Part shown: positions 10,470-21,502 of the stretch, one piece after another
Layout: each line of letters begins with the position of its first letter
Numbering within the stretch: position 1 is the first letter of the stretch
Assembly (NCBI GenBank): GCA_024180945.1
Contig: JAKSGN010000007.1
Location: 1,240,001 to 1,304,000, forward strand
Reading direction: 5' to 3'
DNA: 64,000 nucleotides
From: Macrophomina tecta
Taxonomy: Eukaryota; Ascomycota; Dothideomycetes; Botryosphaeriales; Botryosphaeriaceae
Program-made: the position numbers and the translations under genes
Notes under the pieces: model-generated
Database searches by the model: none
What the model was told of the DNA's origin: nothing
Seen by the model: the letters and a program-made list of their open reading frames with translations, nothing else

Positions 10470-10899
10470 GATACCTATGCGAGGTGAAAATATTTATCCA
10501 ATCACGGAGGCTGGATTAACAATATGCCGGTCGGATCCGGCGTGAATGGTATTCAACACCATGCCAAGATCTCGTGATAGCATTATGGACGGACTGGCCA
10601 GCGGCCAGTAGGCAGTCAGCCAGGGCCAGGTGGCTAGATTAATGCTCTCCTATCACGTGACTTCAATCGCTTCAACATTGCAATCAACTAGGCCTTTTAG
10701 ATTGATTGATTAATAAAATAACGGCTTTTATGATTGAGTTGCCAAGACCTCAATCTTTATTGCAATCGGTTGAAGGTGGTTGAATTGTTTACCACCCTGG
10801 TTACCAAGTATGCCAGCTTGCAGTACTAATTACATCAGACCACGGCTTCTAGATCCAGCGCGTATTTTGAGGTAACAAAAACCTCCGTCCTCTAGGATT

Positions 10900-11859
10900 T
10901 TACTTTGTGCCCCTCTCTTGTAGAATGAAAATGCTGCTTCCGGGAGTTTCGGTATTCATTGACCCGAGACGCTGACCTAAGATAACAAGCGAGCGTGGAT
11001 GCTTGAAGTTGAAAACAAGCATAGCTGGAAGCATGAGCGCTGCATCGAAGAGGTATAGGTAAACCTCGCTAGATCGGAGCTCGCCGTCGTCTCCCTGAAT
11101 GTACTCGACAAGGCGGAAAGTAGTGCGTATCAGAATCAGTCCACCCGAAAAGTAAAGAACGCCGAGATACGTTTGCCAGTCGACATTCCACGAAGCGTCT
11201 GTAAGATTGTTTCGGAGCCTGAAGTCGTAGTGGATACAAAGAACAAAAAATAGGCAAAAGAAGGCGAGCTGAATGACTAAGCCGATAGCTATTAAGCTTT
11301 CACCCCGTTCCGTATCTGAATTCGAGGTGGCTCGTGTAAGCATGACCCCGCCTGACCGATCTCAAGTCAGTTATAAGTAGGTCATGTTAGAAGCAGTCAT
11401 ACCGATGGCTTGGGTGACACCCGAGAGGACATCACCGAGTAGGAGTATCTTTGTGCGCCAAGAAGCTCGAACGAGAGCCAGTTCCTCCCCCTCAGTCTGC
11501 CGAATAATGTGACCAAGAACCATGTACATGGAGGCTGCAAATAGGGCCGGTGCCATTAGGGGGAGTACGGTGTTCAGGATGTAGGGGACTTTGGTGCAAC
11601 TGGGGTATTCCGTAGCCACGATAGAGCGCGCAAGATATCCAACAATTTCACCTGTTGTTATGTTAGTTGCGCTATAGTGCTTCGTGTAGTACTTACAAAC
11701 GCCTCCAAGGGCAAATGTAATGAAATAAAAGGTACGATGCCTTATAAGTTGGGCAAGGTGAATTGCTGTAGTGACGGCGAAGGAGACTGTTACTGCTATT
11801 GCAGCTAATAAGCTGGGCTTATACTGTATTGCGAAGCATTGTGAAACAGGAGTGGACAT
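10900..11859 (-). CDS. RTA1-like seven-transmembrane protein
   Basis: Spliced model on the minus strand: exons 11,697-11,859, 11,403-11,651 and 10,900-11,351, with introns of 45 and 51 nt (GTAAGT...CAG and GTATGA...CAG); 287 residues. Splicing yields the RTA1 signatures YKPSLLAA at the N-terminus, GGVCEIVGYLAR after intron 1 and TQAIGGVML across intron 2. Seven hydrophobic helices are visible. RTA1-family proteins sit in the plasma membrane or vacuole and are linked to lipid translocation and resistance to 7-aminocholesterol; the role of this copy is unknown. The ATG at 11,859 is used because the frame upstream has no ATG. The gene is an unmutated island between RIP-degraded repeats, so it belongs to the accessory compartment. 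Confidence 0.85.
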
Positions 11860-13130
11860 TTTTGAGGATAAATAAATCAATCCAAATGAAAAACCCTAGG
11901 TTTAGGTCGATGAGAGGAATATCGCGGGTGCTCTTGTTAAGGTTTAAGATAAGTAGATATGTTCTGCTTTTAAGTCTAAGAGCTTGTGCATAGCTCGTAG
12001 ATTCTGTAACATTTGATGCTCCGCCCCAATAAGCTTAGAGACAGCCACGTAAGCCGCGTAATAGGTGCAAGGTTTGGTTCTCTCTCTTGTGCCTTGATTG
12101 GTCTCCTAGATCGGCCCTTTTCCGGCAGTATGCGTTAATATGCGGAAGAGGCTATGTTTGGATATGACTTCGTGTATAGATTTGTAAAAAGGGGCGCTCT
12201 GGATCAGTGCGAGGCGCCGATCGCAGACGAGGTGAAGCAACGAAAATGGAACACGGGCTATAAATAAAGATAGTCGAATCCTCTAGGGATGATCCATTGG
12301 TGCGGGCTGGAGGCTTCTTAGGAGGCTAGCGGCACGGCCTGCGGAAGAGTAGCAGGCTTTCCGACGGTTCCCCGCTGGTTCTGATGGTCCAGCATTGACT
12401 AGGTGCCTATTGCCCGGAGAAGGCATATGACTACGAAAAGGAAGAAACTACCAGTATATAGTGAATCCAGTCGATCTTCTATGCCGTGCTAACACTCTTT
12501 CTGGGGAAAAATAGTAGCTTAGGCTTCCTAGGGGCCGTAATAGTAGGCAGGGGAAATTTGAACTATAGTTTAGTATTGGAATATCACGTGTGTGTACAAT
12601 AAACTTCAGCTTAGTAACGAAAGAGAAAGGATAAGAGAACTCCTCTAAAGCGTTTCTCTTAGTCCTTATACTACTTATTCTTAATTAATAGTATTACTAC
12701 TAAATCTAATAGTTATAAGCCCGGATATACATTTAATATCTTCTACTATCTAAAGTATTATCTATAATTACCTTTTAGTTATTCTAAGATATCTAGTCGA
12801 TATCTAAAGTGGCTTAAGTATATAATACTACTAGTAGTATATAATTTTAATTATTATTAGTTAATAAAAGGTATATACTATAGTATAATAATAGCTAATA
12901 ATAGCTAACTATATCTATTATAGTATAGCTATATATAAGTAAGCTATAACTATTACTGTGAGCAAGTGGGCTGGTTATAAGCAGGGAGCCTTCAGAAGAG
13001 TCGTATATTCTCAGGTGCGAATCCTTAGTAGTGCAGGATTCACCCCTTGGTGGCGTTATATACTGGGGGCCCGTGCGTAGCACGTGATAAGCACGTGGAA
13101 CGCACGGTATAAGCACCCTAAGGGTATGCC
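11860..13130. other. Non-coding stretch: promoter side of the RTA1-like gene, then AT-rich repeat debris
   Basis: No gene is seen. Up to about 12,540 the base composition is normal; beyond that it is strongly AT-rich. TATTGGAATATCACGTG at about 12,574 looks like a mutated LTR start. A GC-richer patch at 12,955-13,130 contains GGTGCGAATCC, one base from a pol III B box, but no tRNA folds there. Confidence 0.4.
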
Positions 13131-15516
13131 AGGGCCTATTGTCCTGACACTAGCTTATAAGCCTATCTACTTCTTATTAAAGAAGAAAATAGAGGCTTTA
13201 AAGAAATATATCGAGAAAAACCTTAAACGAGAATATATTTAGCTATTAATATTATTAGCTAGATATCCGATCCTCTTTATTTCTAAGAAGAATAGTAAGT
13301 TACGCCTCTACGTCGACTATTAATAACTTAATAATATTACGATTAAGAACCGATACTCGCTTCTACATATTAATAAGCTCTAGGATAAGTTAGGGAATAT
13401 AAAGTACTTTATAAAACTAAACCTTAAGAATGGATATTACCTAGTTAGAATTAAAGAAGAGGAAGAATAGAAGATAGCCTTTAGAATAAGACTAGAACTC
13501 TACGAGTATACGGTAATACTATTCGGGCTTACTAACGCGCTAGTAATATTCTAGTTACTTATTAATAATACGCTATGCGAATACTTAGATATCTTCTATC
13601 TAGTATACCTTAACAATATTCTTATCTTCTTAGAAACGCTCGAGGAATATAAGAAATATATTAAAAAGATTCTAAAAACTCTCTAAGCTAAGAATCTAAC
13701 TATCGCACCCGATAAGTACGAGTAGTACGTATAAAGAATAGAATTCTTAGGCTTTATTATTACCTCTAGATATATCGGTATAGACGACTTAAAACTAGAT
13801 TCTATTAGAGAATAGCTAGTACTAAAGACGATTAAGAAAGTATAGTTCCTTCTTAAATTCGCGAACTTCTATAGAAAGTTTATCTAGAACTACTTAAAGA
13901 TTATAGAATCTTTAACGCGACTTATTTAGAAAGAGTATAGCTTCTAATAGAAAGATAATTAGTAGTAAGCCTTTAATTCGCTAAAGAAGATATTTTACGA
14001 AGTACTCGTCTTAGAAATATACGATTCTAATAAACTAATTAAAGTAGAAACTAATACGTTAGAATTCGCCCTAGAAGTATATCTTAGCTAGCCTAATAAG
14101 TAAGATAAATAGTATCCGATCGCGTTCTACTTAAGAAAGTTTACCCCGGTAGAGCTTAACTACGATACTTATAATAAGAAGCTCTTAGCCATCGTCTTAG
14201 TATTTAAGTACTAGAGATACTACCTAGAAGGAGCCGACTAATAGATAATAGTATATTATAACTATTAGAATCTTACACGCTTTACCACGACTAAGAAGTT
14301 AAACTAATGATAGATTCGCTAGTTATAAGAATTAGTATCCTATAACTTTAAGATTATATATAGAAAAGGTATAGATAATACTGCTACTAACGCGCTTAGT
14401 AGAAGGGTAGACTATATAAAAGAAAGAATTAAGTCGTAACCTATAGTACTATAGTAGATAAGTAATAGATCGCTTATTCTTACTAAATAGTCTTTTCTAA
14501 TACTTCGTATCGAGTTAAACCCGTAGTATTAGAAGATCTAAGAAGTATACGCTTAGAACTTCTTTATGTAGAAACTTTTAGCGCTTAAGAACGATCCGCG
14601 TATTACTTAAGATAGAAAAAAAACGCTTCTCTTTAAAGAATTAATCTATATCCTGATAAGACTACGAGTAGTACTCGTTAAGGATATATACGTAGTACCC
14701 GCGTATAGATATTAGGGCATCGATAGAACGACTGAGAGAATTACGTGAAACTTCTACTTTCTAGGGTTATAAAAGACTATCTAACGTATAGTCTCATAGT
14801 ATAATCTTTATATCCGAAGTAAAGCCGTAATATACGCCCTATATAGATATCTATAACCCCTAGAAATTTTAGAACGACTATAGTAATAGGTTACGCTAGA
14901 CTTTATTATAAAGCTACTAAGGTCTAGGAACCCGCTTATAGAAGTTAAGTTCGACTCGATCCTAGTCTTTATTAATAGACTTATAAAGTACGCCTACTTC
15001 TTACTCTACCTCGAGGTATTAAATATAAAATAGCTAGCCTATACGTTTCTCCGATATATCTTCGCGGACTACGGGATGCCGGAAGTATTAGTTTTAAATA
15101 GAAATAAGCTAATAAGATTAGAATTTTAGTAAATACTTATACGCTAACTTAGAGTAAAGAATAAGCTCTCTATAACAGTATACGCGTAAACTAACGGCTA
15201 GATAAAATAAATAAATCGAACTCTCGAATAATACCTCCGCTATTATATTAACTATCTATAGAATAACTAGGCTATATAGCTACCCACGGTATAATTCTCC
15301 TATAATAGCGCTAAATAAGAGTTAACTAACGTATCCCCGTTCTTTACTAACTATAGGTTTAAACTAGACGCGTATAGAGAAGCTATTCTAAGTAGAAAAT
15401 TAGCCTAAAAAGGCATTCTTAAGGCCGAGTAGCTAAGAGAACTATATAAAGCCATTAGTCTCGACCTCGAATACGTACGAATTATAATATTTAAATACTA
15501 TAATAAACGGCATTAG

Positions 15517-15952
15517 TCTTACGGCGCAGCCTCCACAGTATAGGGAATAAGGAAGGAAAGGACGTTCTGCGGGGAACTCCAAAGAAAAGAGGGGATCACG
15601 TGGCTCAGCACGTGAGTACCCAAGGACGGACCCACCGAGCCCTTACGAGCCGGGCTCACAACGGCTCACCTCGAGCCCTCTGGAGCTGGGCTCGCAACAG
15701 CACCACTAGATTGTATACACTTTCCTACTTGTATATAAACCACACTCCTTAGATAGCTTTGACCTTCGTGGTCAACTTCCATAACAATTCAGCACATTGT
15801 TAGTAACACGGCCTTCGCACGCAGTGCTCAGTCTCATCACGTGTTCGACTTGCTCTCACCCTCTTCTTGTACCCACTCAAGGAAAACCCCCTCGACAGGT
15901 TTTCTCCCTCTTTGGTGTTCGGATCCTTAGAGGCAGAGGCCCGCTCGTTACA
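15517..15952 (+). mobile_element. Young Gypsy solo LTR (436 bp) with perfect 5-bp target duplication
   Basis: ATTAG occurs directly before (15,512-15,516) and after (15,953-15,957); removing the insert and one ATTAG restores the Gypsy 2 integrase reading. The insert starts TCTTACGGCG and ends CGCTCGTTACA. Its last ~215 bp match the 3' LTR at 17,497-17,710 except for mostly C-to-T and G-to-A changes in that older copy. A TATATAAA box lies at about 15,732. It is GC-richer than its host and little RIP-mutated, so it arrived after RIP and lost its body by LTR-LTR recombination. Confidence 0.9.
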
Positions 15953-16440
15953 ATTAGACGGTACTAAACCTTAAAAGAGGGGATAAAGTATACCTCCTTA
16001 TAAAAAATATTAAATTAAAGTGACTAAGCGATAAATTAGATTTTAAGAAAATCGATCCGTTTAAAATTATAAAAAAACTCGGAGAAGTCACGTATTAACT
16101 TAAATTACTTAATATATGGATAAATTCTACCTTTTACATAGTAATACTCGAGTTAGTACTAGAAAACGCCACTATTCTAGAAACTTAGAAAGAGATTATA
16201 CCGAAAAACCCTAACGCCGAAGAAAACTAGTACCTAGTTAAAAAGATTCTAAACTATAAACGATTTAGTTGTTAGCTTAAATATCTCGTTAAATAGAAAG
16301 ATTACGGGAATAAAGATAACTAGTAGATACTAAAGAACGATATATACCTAGACTTTATTATAGAATTCTATCACTAGAACCCGGACCTTCTATGAATACA
16401 AGGTCGTTCCTAAACGAGAACGACGGAAAACCCTTAAGAA

Positions 16441-17040
16441 CGGCAGGATTAAGAGCTAAATAAGAATTTATAGGCTCTAGAGAACGCGGAAACTATACGC
16501 TAGCTATAGGCTCGCCGGTAGAATTAGTAGACTTAGCCTCCTACGGCGTAATAGGCCCTACCGACTCGTAATGTAGCCGTTTTAATGCGAACGGACCCTT
16601 AGAATTCTTAGGGTTAGATAGCTTTCTAGTAGCTAAGATAATCTCTAACGCTTTCTAATCCTCCTCTTCTAGCTCGTTAATACTAATGGTACTATATTCT
16701 CGCTTAAGTATCGCTAAATCCCTCTCTTCGAGTAACTTACGCTGCTTTCGCAAGCGACCTAGTTTAGCTAAAGCTAGCTAAGTACGCTACTTAGCGCGAT
16801 ATTATAGTTTCTTTAACTCTTTTAAAGAAGCCTATAGCTTATTATAAGCTAACTCCTTCTTAGTACGAATCCGCTCTTATTAACGACGTAATCGGTTTAC
16901 TAGAAAAAGTTAATAAGAAAAAGCGAAGAAAGAAAGGACTTACTAGCTCCTATAGTTACTCGCTAAGTATTATATATACTAAGCCCACGAGAAATGCACT
17001 CGCTATAATAAGACGAGCGAGGCCCAACTCTATAAACGCG
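16441..17040 (-). pseudogene. Antisense coiled-coil ORF in the 3' region of Gypsy element 2 (RIP-mutated)
   Basis: One minus-strand frame reads as a charged, helical protein once TAG/TAA are taken as Gln: blocks such as RIRTKKELAYNKLQ, KELKKLQYRAKQ, LRKQRKLLEERDLAILKRE and NELEEED, then NPKNSKGPFALKRL. It lies between the chromodomain and the 3' LTR, as in Gypsy element 1 (7,144-7,689). The start is unclear; a different minus-strand frame opens with ATG at 17,154. Function unknown. Confidence 0.5.
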
Positions 17041-17255
17041 GCTATTTAGAAGATACTTAAAATAGGAATAAACGACTAGCGTAAAGTAACGGGCGGAGAA
17101 CGCTAAGCCTTCGCGATACGCCGTTTCGTTACGACTACGCTTAACCCTAGCCATATTAGTACTTATAAAAGAAGGACGAGCAGAACTCTAAGACTAATAG
17201 AAATACGGTAGTACGAAAGAATCTTCGGGCTAAAGATTCTTAAAAGGGGGAATAG

Positions 17256-17710
17256 TATTACGGCGTAGCCTTTATAGGACCTAGGATAGATAGAGAAAAG
17301 AAATAAGTGGGGCGTAGACGAGCGCCGGTAAAGGTCTACTAAGAAAAGACGGGGGTTATATAATACCCTACTAGTTTATTAGTTTATAAGGGCTTAGCAG
17401 AATGAACTCTCGAATACTAGTTTAGATAGTTTAGATTACCCACAAAGATAAACTTTATAAATACTAGATTATATATACTTTTCTACTTATATATAAATTA
17501 TACTCCTTAGATAGCTTTGACCTTCGTGGTTAACTTTAATAACAATTTAGCATATTATTAGTAACACGGCCTTCGCACGTAGTGCTTAGTCTTATTACGT
17601 GTTCGGCTTGCTCTCACCCTCTTCTTGTACCTACTTAAGGAAAACCCCCTCGACAGGTTTTCTCCCTCTTTGGTGTTTGGACCCTTAGAGGCAGAGGCCC
17701 GCTCGTTACA
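17256..17710 (+). repeat. 3' LTR of Gypsy element 2
   Basis: It follows the purine tract AAAAGGGGG and starts TATTACGGCG (from TGTTACGGCG), ending CGCTCGTTACA at 17,710. Its right half is nearly the same as the solo LTR at 15,517-15,952; the left half (U3) has largely diverged in sequence. Confidence 0.85.
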
Positions 17711-18128
17711 GCAGTTAGTTGCTTGTGGATAAGGAAAAGAGCTTTTAGCTACCTCCTTTGTTCTTTTGTCACTAAAATAAAGATCCGCATGGCAATCCTA
17801 CGCTTTCCAAAGTGCGGCCATGCTAATCCATACCACCCTGAAACATTCACAAAGCACGTACGAGTCTCTTCTTGCGGAAATTATGTTGTCCATACTCGGT
17901 TTGTTGTTCTCGATGTGTATAACTGAGCTTCTCCCGCTTCTCGGTCTTTCGGTGAGATTTATTAGCCATGGGAAACTGCATAACCCGCCTTTGTGGGTAT
18001 CACAAGCACTTTACAGGTAGAGTTGGCTTTTGTGGTGTCCAATCACAGCTTTCAGTTGATGCAATAAAGGCGGCAAGGGCAAGCCGCACGTCAGTCATAT
18101 TTCACCTTGCATTCGGGTCAGTATAACC

Positions 18129-18940
18129 ATGCTCATTTACTCCGTGACATTGGCACGAGCAAAAAATCCCTGTTTCCAAAACAAGGTAAGCGTTCTCCAC
18201 AGGTATTTCCTACCTGAGCTTCCGGAGCGATGGAAGGCCAGAGAATCGGAGGAGTCAGTGACCAAATGAAGCATTACCTTGGCCAATTTGCCATTTAGCA
18301 AGTACACCATGAGAATATGACCCGGGTTTGCAGTGATATTGTGCCAGTTTACCAATTAGATGCGGCACGCGATGAGAAATACAAGGAATTCCTCAAAGAA
18401 CAACAGAAGCTCACCTCTTTACAGAACGGTGAGCCTGAGTGACGGCGGATATCAGAGGCGAAGCGAAGAATAATCCTTTCGTTGCAAAAGAACATTCGGA
18501 GCCAAAAGCAGAATCTCAGGCAGCTGTGCGATTTGCACCGATTACATTAAGTGTATCCTCACGACATGTATGACGCACAGCCAATCTTGCTTCAGCTTGA
18601 GAAACTTAATGTCGAACACTTTGAAACGCTTATTGACCGCGTTTTCGGAACATACAGGCCACCTCACGACCATATAAAGAATAAGCACCTGCCTGCTACG
18701 CCACGCCAGTCCGCTGACTCAGGCAGGTGCCCGCTATGCTACGAGGACTTCGTTATCGGTGATATAGCTCTGCCGTTGGAGGAAGGCACCTTAATGGTGT
18801 TCACGCATTGTTGTGGCCAGGAGATGCACCTTAGTGGCTTAGAGCGGTTCTGGGACACAGATAATGGCAATGAAATCAGGTGTCCCATGTGCCGCCAGCA
18901 CATGTGGTCGCAATATGTAGTCTTCTTTCTCTTCTACTGA
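18129..18940 (+). pseudogene. Decayed RING-finger protein gene
   Basis: The best model has exon 1 at 18,129-18,185, an intron 18,186-18,298 (GTAAGC...TTTAG) and exon 2 to 18,940. In phase, exon 2 encodes a charged helical region (DEKYKEFLKEQQKLTSLQ; EAKRRIILSLQKNIRSQ) and a RING-like domain: CPLC, then HCC-x4-H and CPMC. Two in-frame stops break it, TGA at 18,440-18,442 and TAA at 18,548-18,550 (the latter a RIP-type CAA change). The position after the domain's second His, where Cys is expected, is Gly (HLSG). A functional alternative would splice 18,429-18,722 out, but its branch site would be too close to the acceptor. RING proteins are usually ubiquitin ligases; this copy is probably dead. 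It lies at the border of the repeat zone. Confidence 0.55.
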
Positions 18941-20458
18941 TGCCGATTATTTCGAGCGTCAGTAGATCCTGGAGACTCAAGATCTGGCACAGCGTTTGTT
19001 TAGCTAACACTCTGTTGTTTCTTTAATGCCTTTGTTACTTATTCTGGAGGCTTCGGCCATTTAAGAAGACCTTTTCATGTACGTTCAACCTGCTATCCAT
19101 AACATTTACCAAACGCACTTTCTGACTGCGCGTTCTCAAAAAGAAAGATTCCGTAACATCACAGGCTCTGGTCAATCTCCAAATGGTCTCATTCTGGTCT
19201 CCTGACAGGACGACGGAGGCGAAGAAAAGGAACGGCAAGTTGATCATGATCCGCCATAAACACACCCGAGGTAAAACTCAAGGAAAGAAGACTGGTAGCT
19301 CTAGCGACAGCGCTTCCAATAGTGGAACCAGCAGCCATGACCCCCAGCCTTCCCAGGGCCAGGCTGTCGTTCCTGAAAATGACCGGCAGCTCCAGATCTC
19401 AGCGCCACAGAGACATGACTGGTAACTCCGGGCCTGTCTATGAGCATGTCTATGGCGAGGACTGAGGACCGACAGAACGTCGAGACCAGGGCCGGTAGCC
19501 GGCCGGATGCTGGCTCTCGCTGTCGAGAAAGAATCGCTGTTCAGTTTCTGTCACAGGCAGCACGACAGAGCAAACCTGTGGTTCTGGTGCTCGAGGGCCG
19601 TTTAGTTAGTACCCTCTAGTTAAAATGACCTTTATTGGCCTTGCATGGCCGTTGAATACTGCCACAAAATTAGCAGTGTCATCCGAAAGAAGTAGAACGA
19701 ATCTGCAAAACAGCCATCACCTCCGTGAAGAGATAAGGTCATAGGTCACAGCCGGTAATTCACGCCGTATATTAATTTCTACAGAGGTGGTCGAAAGTAT
19801 TACTTTGTTCTTGCGTTAAAATTTCTACCCGTGCCCGATGTTCCCACTTACTCGATTATAACTGCGGTTGCTTAAGAATGTCTCGAAGGTGAATACCCAT
19901 AAACCCCCCTCAACTATTTCCCCAATCGTACGTCAAGACCATACACCAATAAGGCCGGCGAACCGAGCGGCAACTATAATGTCGTTTCTAGCCCTTCTCC
20001 CGATGACGCCGACGACCGTTCGGGTGCCCCGGCTCCGGGGACGGTAAGGGCTGCCCCACCCCTGGAGAAATATCCGGGACACAGCACCAGGTCGGCTTCT
20101 GGTAGCAAAATTTCACCGAATGGAGGGAGCATTTCGAGGAAATGGCCATGCTCTGCGTTCACGCAGACGAGCTATGTAAGGAGAGCCCGGAAAATACAGT
20201 AGCCTGGATCAGCACCATCTACGGCGAGCAACGCGCAGAATTCGGCGTGCCTATCGGCGAAGATAGTTTCCTGTCTCGGCTCAAAGGCAGGCCCGTGATC
20301 GGGAGAAGCGGGATCTCCCTCGGTCCGTAGACAAGCAATGGCAATTACTTTAGCGCTAGCGAAGTACTTTGCAGGATCTACTCGGTGCCTTACAAGACTT
20401 GTAGGCGCACTTGGGGTTTGATGAATAGTTCGAAGCTTAGCTTGACCAACAGCGATAC
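18941..20458. other. Border-zone DNA without a supportable gene; relic coding-like patches
   Basis: Base composition is normal. At 19,183-19,425 (+) an 80-codon frame is rich in Lys, Ser and Gln at its end. At about 19,980-20,330 (+) two overlapping frames look protein-like (DDADDRSGAPAPG; ENTVAWISTIYGEQ). None has clear splice sites or a recognisable domain. I take them as gene fragments or chance frames. Confidence 0.3.
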
Positions 20459-20526
20459 TGTTGGAATATAACTCAATCAATTCGCACTGAATAACAGTGC
20501 GGCGCCGTGCTTTTTTCAGTCCAACA
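20459..20526 (-). mobile_element. Solo LTR of the miniature LTR element, with perfect GATAC duplication
   Basis: 68 bp in inverted orientation, matching the left LTR at 1,668-1,735 at 67 of 68 positions. It is flanked by GATAC on both sides (20,454-20,458 and 20,527-20,531). It carries an internal GCACTG/CAGTGC hairpin and a GGCGCC palindrome. The clean duplication shows a real insertion followed by loss of the body. Confidence 0.92.
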
Positions 20527-20899
20527 GATACACTATCAGGAACTTACTGAGAGAAGCTACGTGCGAGGGGGTGACCATGAATCTACTGGAAAGAGAAATC
20601 CTCGGTAAGGAAGGTGTTGAACCTCACTGATGAAACTCCAAAAAGAGAGAAGAAAGGTTGATTGATGAAGGAGGCAGCAGGCGTTGGCCTTCAGGGCCAG
20701 CGCTTGGTGTTGACTAAGCTACTGAAGCAAACAACCTAAACCTAGAACGGCCTAGCGGCTGCCACTGGAACCTTCCACCCTCCAACAGAAGGACTTGAAC
20801 GGAAATTCGAGAGTGGTCCTATTGGCTATGTGGTTTGCCACGAGTTACTGACTATAGAGGCGAGTGAAGAGCGAACCGGGCAACCTGACGACGGCACGG

Positions 20900-21015
20900 A
20901 ACGCGGGGGGTTGCCCTGATCGACGGAATGCGACTCACTGCACACCTATTTGATGACTTGGGCGTGGAGGAGAGACAGAGTTTGAGTGTCCCATCTGCCG
21001 TCCAGGCCAGAAAAA
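20900..21015 (+). pseudogene. Possible RING-finger gene fragment
   Basis: One plus frame reads TEFECPICRPGQ, the last Cys pair of a RING domain, at about 20,976-21,011. The neighbouring frame just upstream reads LHTYLMTWAW, like a RING middle, so one frameshift would join them. The first Cys pair is not found. It sits between two better RING genes (18,129 and 23,643). Weak evidence. Confidence 0.25.
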
Positions 21016-21502
21016 AAAAACATGAGATGCTGAAAGCAGGTGACTTTAGGTTAAAAAGCACAAATACGCCTGAGACTGTCGTCAGTTCTATGTATCTAGA
21101 TGCAATTGACAAGAGGTGTGTGGCTCTGCTTCTACCCACCGATATCCTCACATCTGCCTTAACCATCATCTTCCGCAGGGAAACTACAAAGATCATCAAG
21201 TTGTAAAATACTTGATCACATAACACTATCGCGACCGGCCCCGCCACCTGCCACCATCGAAGCTAGTTGGCACCCCCCGTCATTTCTCTCAGATCAGACG
21301 CCTAGGATGCCATGGACACGCTTTATGCAGCATCTCTGACTAGCTTATCAGAGGTAAATATTATTAATCGCATATTTATGTCAGTCCTCAGTCCAGAGTA
21401 AAGATCGCTACCAACTCCGCATGAAATGAAGCAGTCTTCAGATAGAAAAACGCCCAAATGATCGAATCTGAGAGCAGGCTCATAACTCATCACCAACCAA
21501 AT
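21016..21502. other. Intergenic, nothing recognised
   Basis: No gene or repeat seen; probably downstream sequence of the arrestin-like gene that ends at 21,503. Confidence 0.4.

Larger units (their letters stand above)
13157..17710 (+). mobile_element. RIP-degraded Gypsy (chromovirus) element 2
   Basis: The plus strand, read through RIP stops, gives reverse transcriptase (from about 13,157; LRLYVDY near 13,300; the YLNN remnant of the YxDD box near 13,605), RNase H (about 13,990-14,400), integrase (zinc region about 14,700-14,830, catalytic core about 14,890-15,250) and a chromodomain (about 16,240-16,390). Pol is split at 15,517-15,952 by a solo LTR. The element ends in a 455-bp 3' LTR (17,256-17,710). 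The 5' LTR and gag are absent, so it is 5'-truncated. Almost all in-frame stops are former Gln codons. It cannot be functional. Confidence 0.88.

Noticed and set aside
12955..13130. B-box-like GGTGCGAATCC suggesting a tRNA or SINE
   Set aside because: A T-loop-like stem exists but no A box, anticodon arm or acceptor stem; single copy in the window.
16963..17154. Minus-strand 63-codon frame starting MARVKRSRN
   Set aside because: It is out of frame with the stronger antisense coiled-coil reading and lies in RIP-mutated DNA; kept only as a remark under the Gypsy 2 antisense ORF.
18429..18722. A 294-nt intron that would remove both stops of the RING gene
   Set aside because: The only branch site (CTGAC) lies about five bases before the acceptor, and the removed stretch itself reads as protein.
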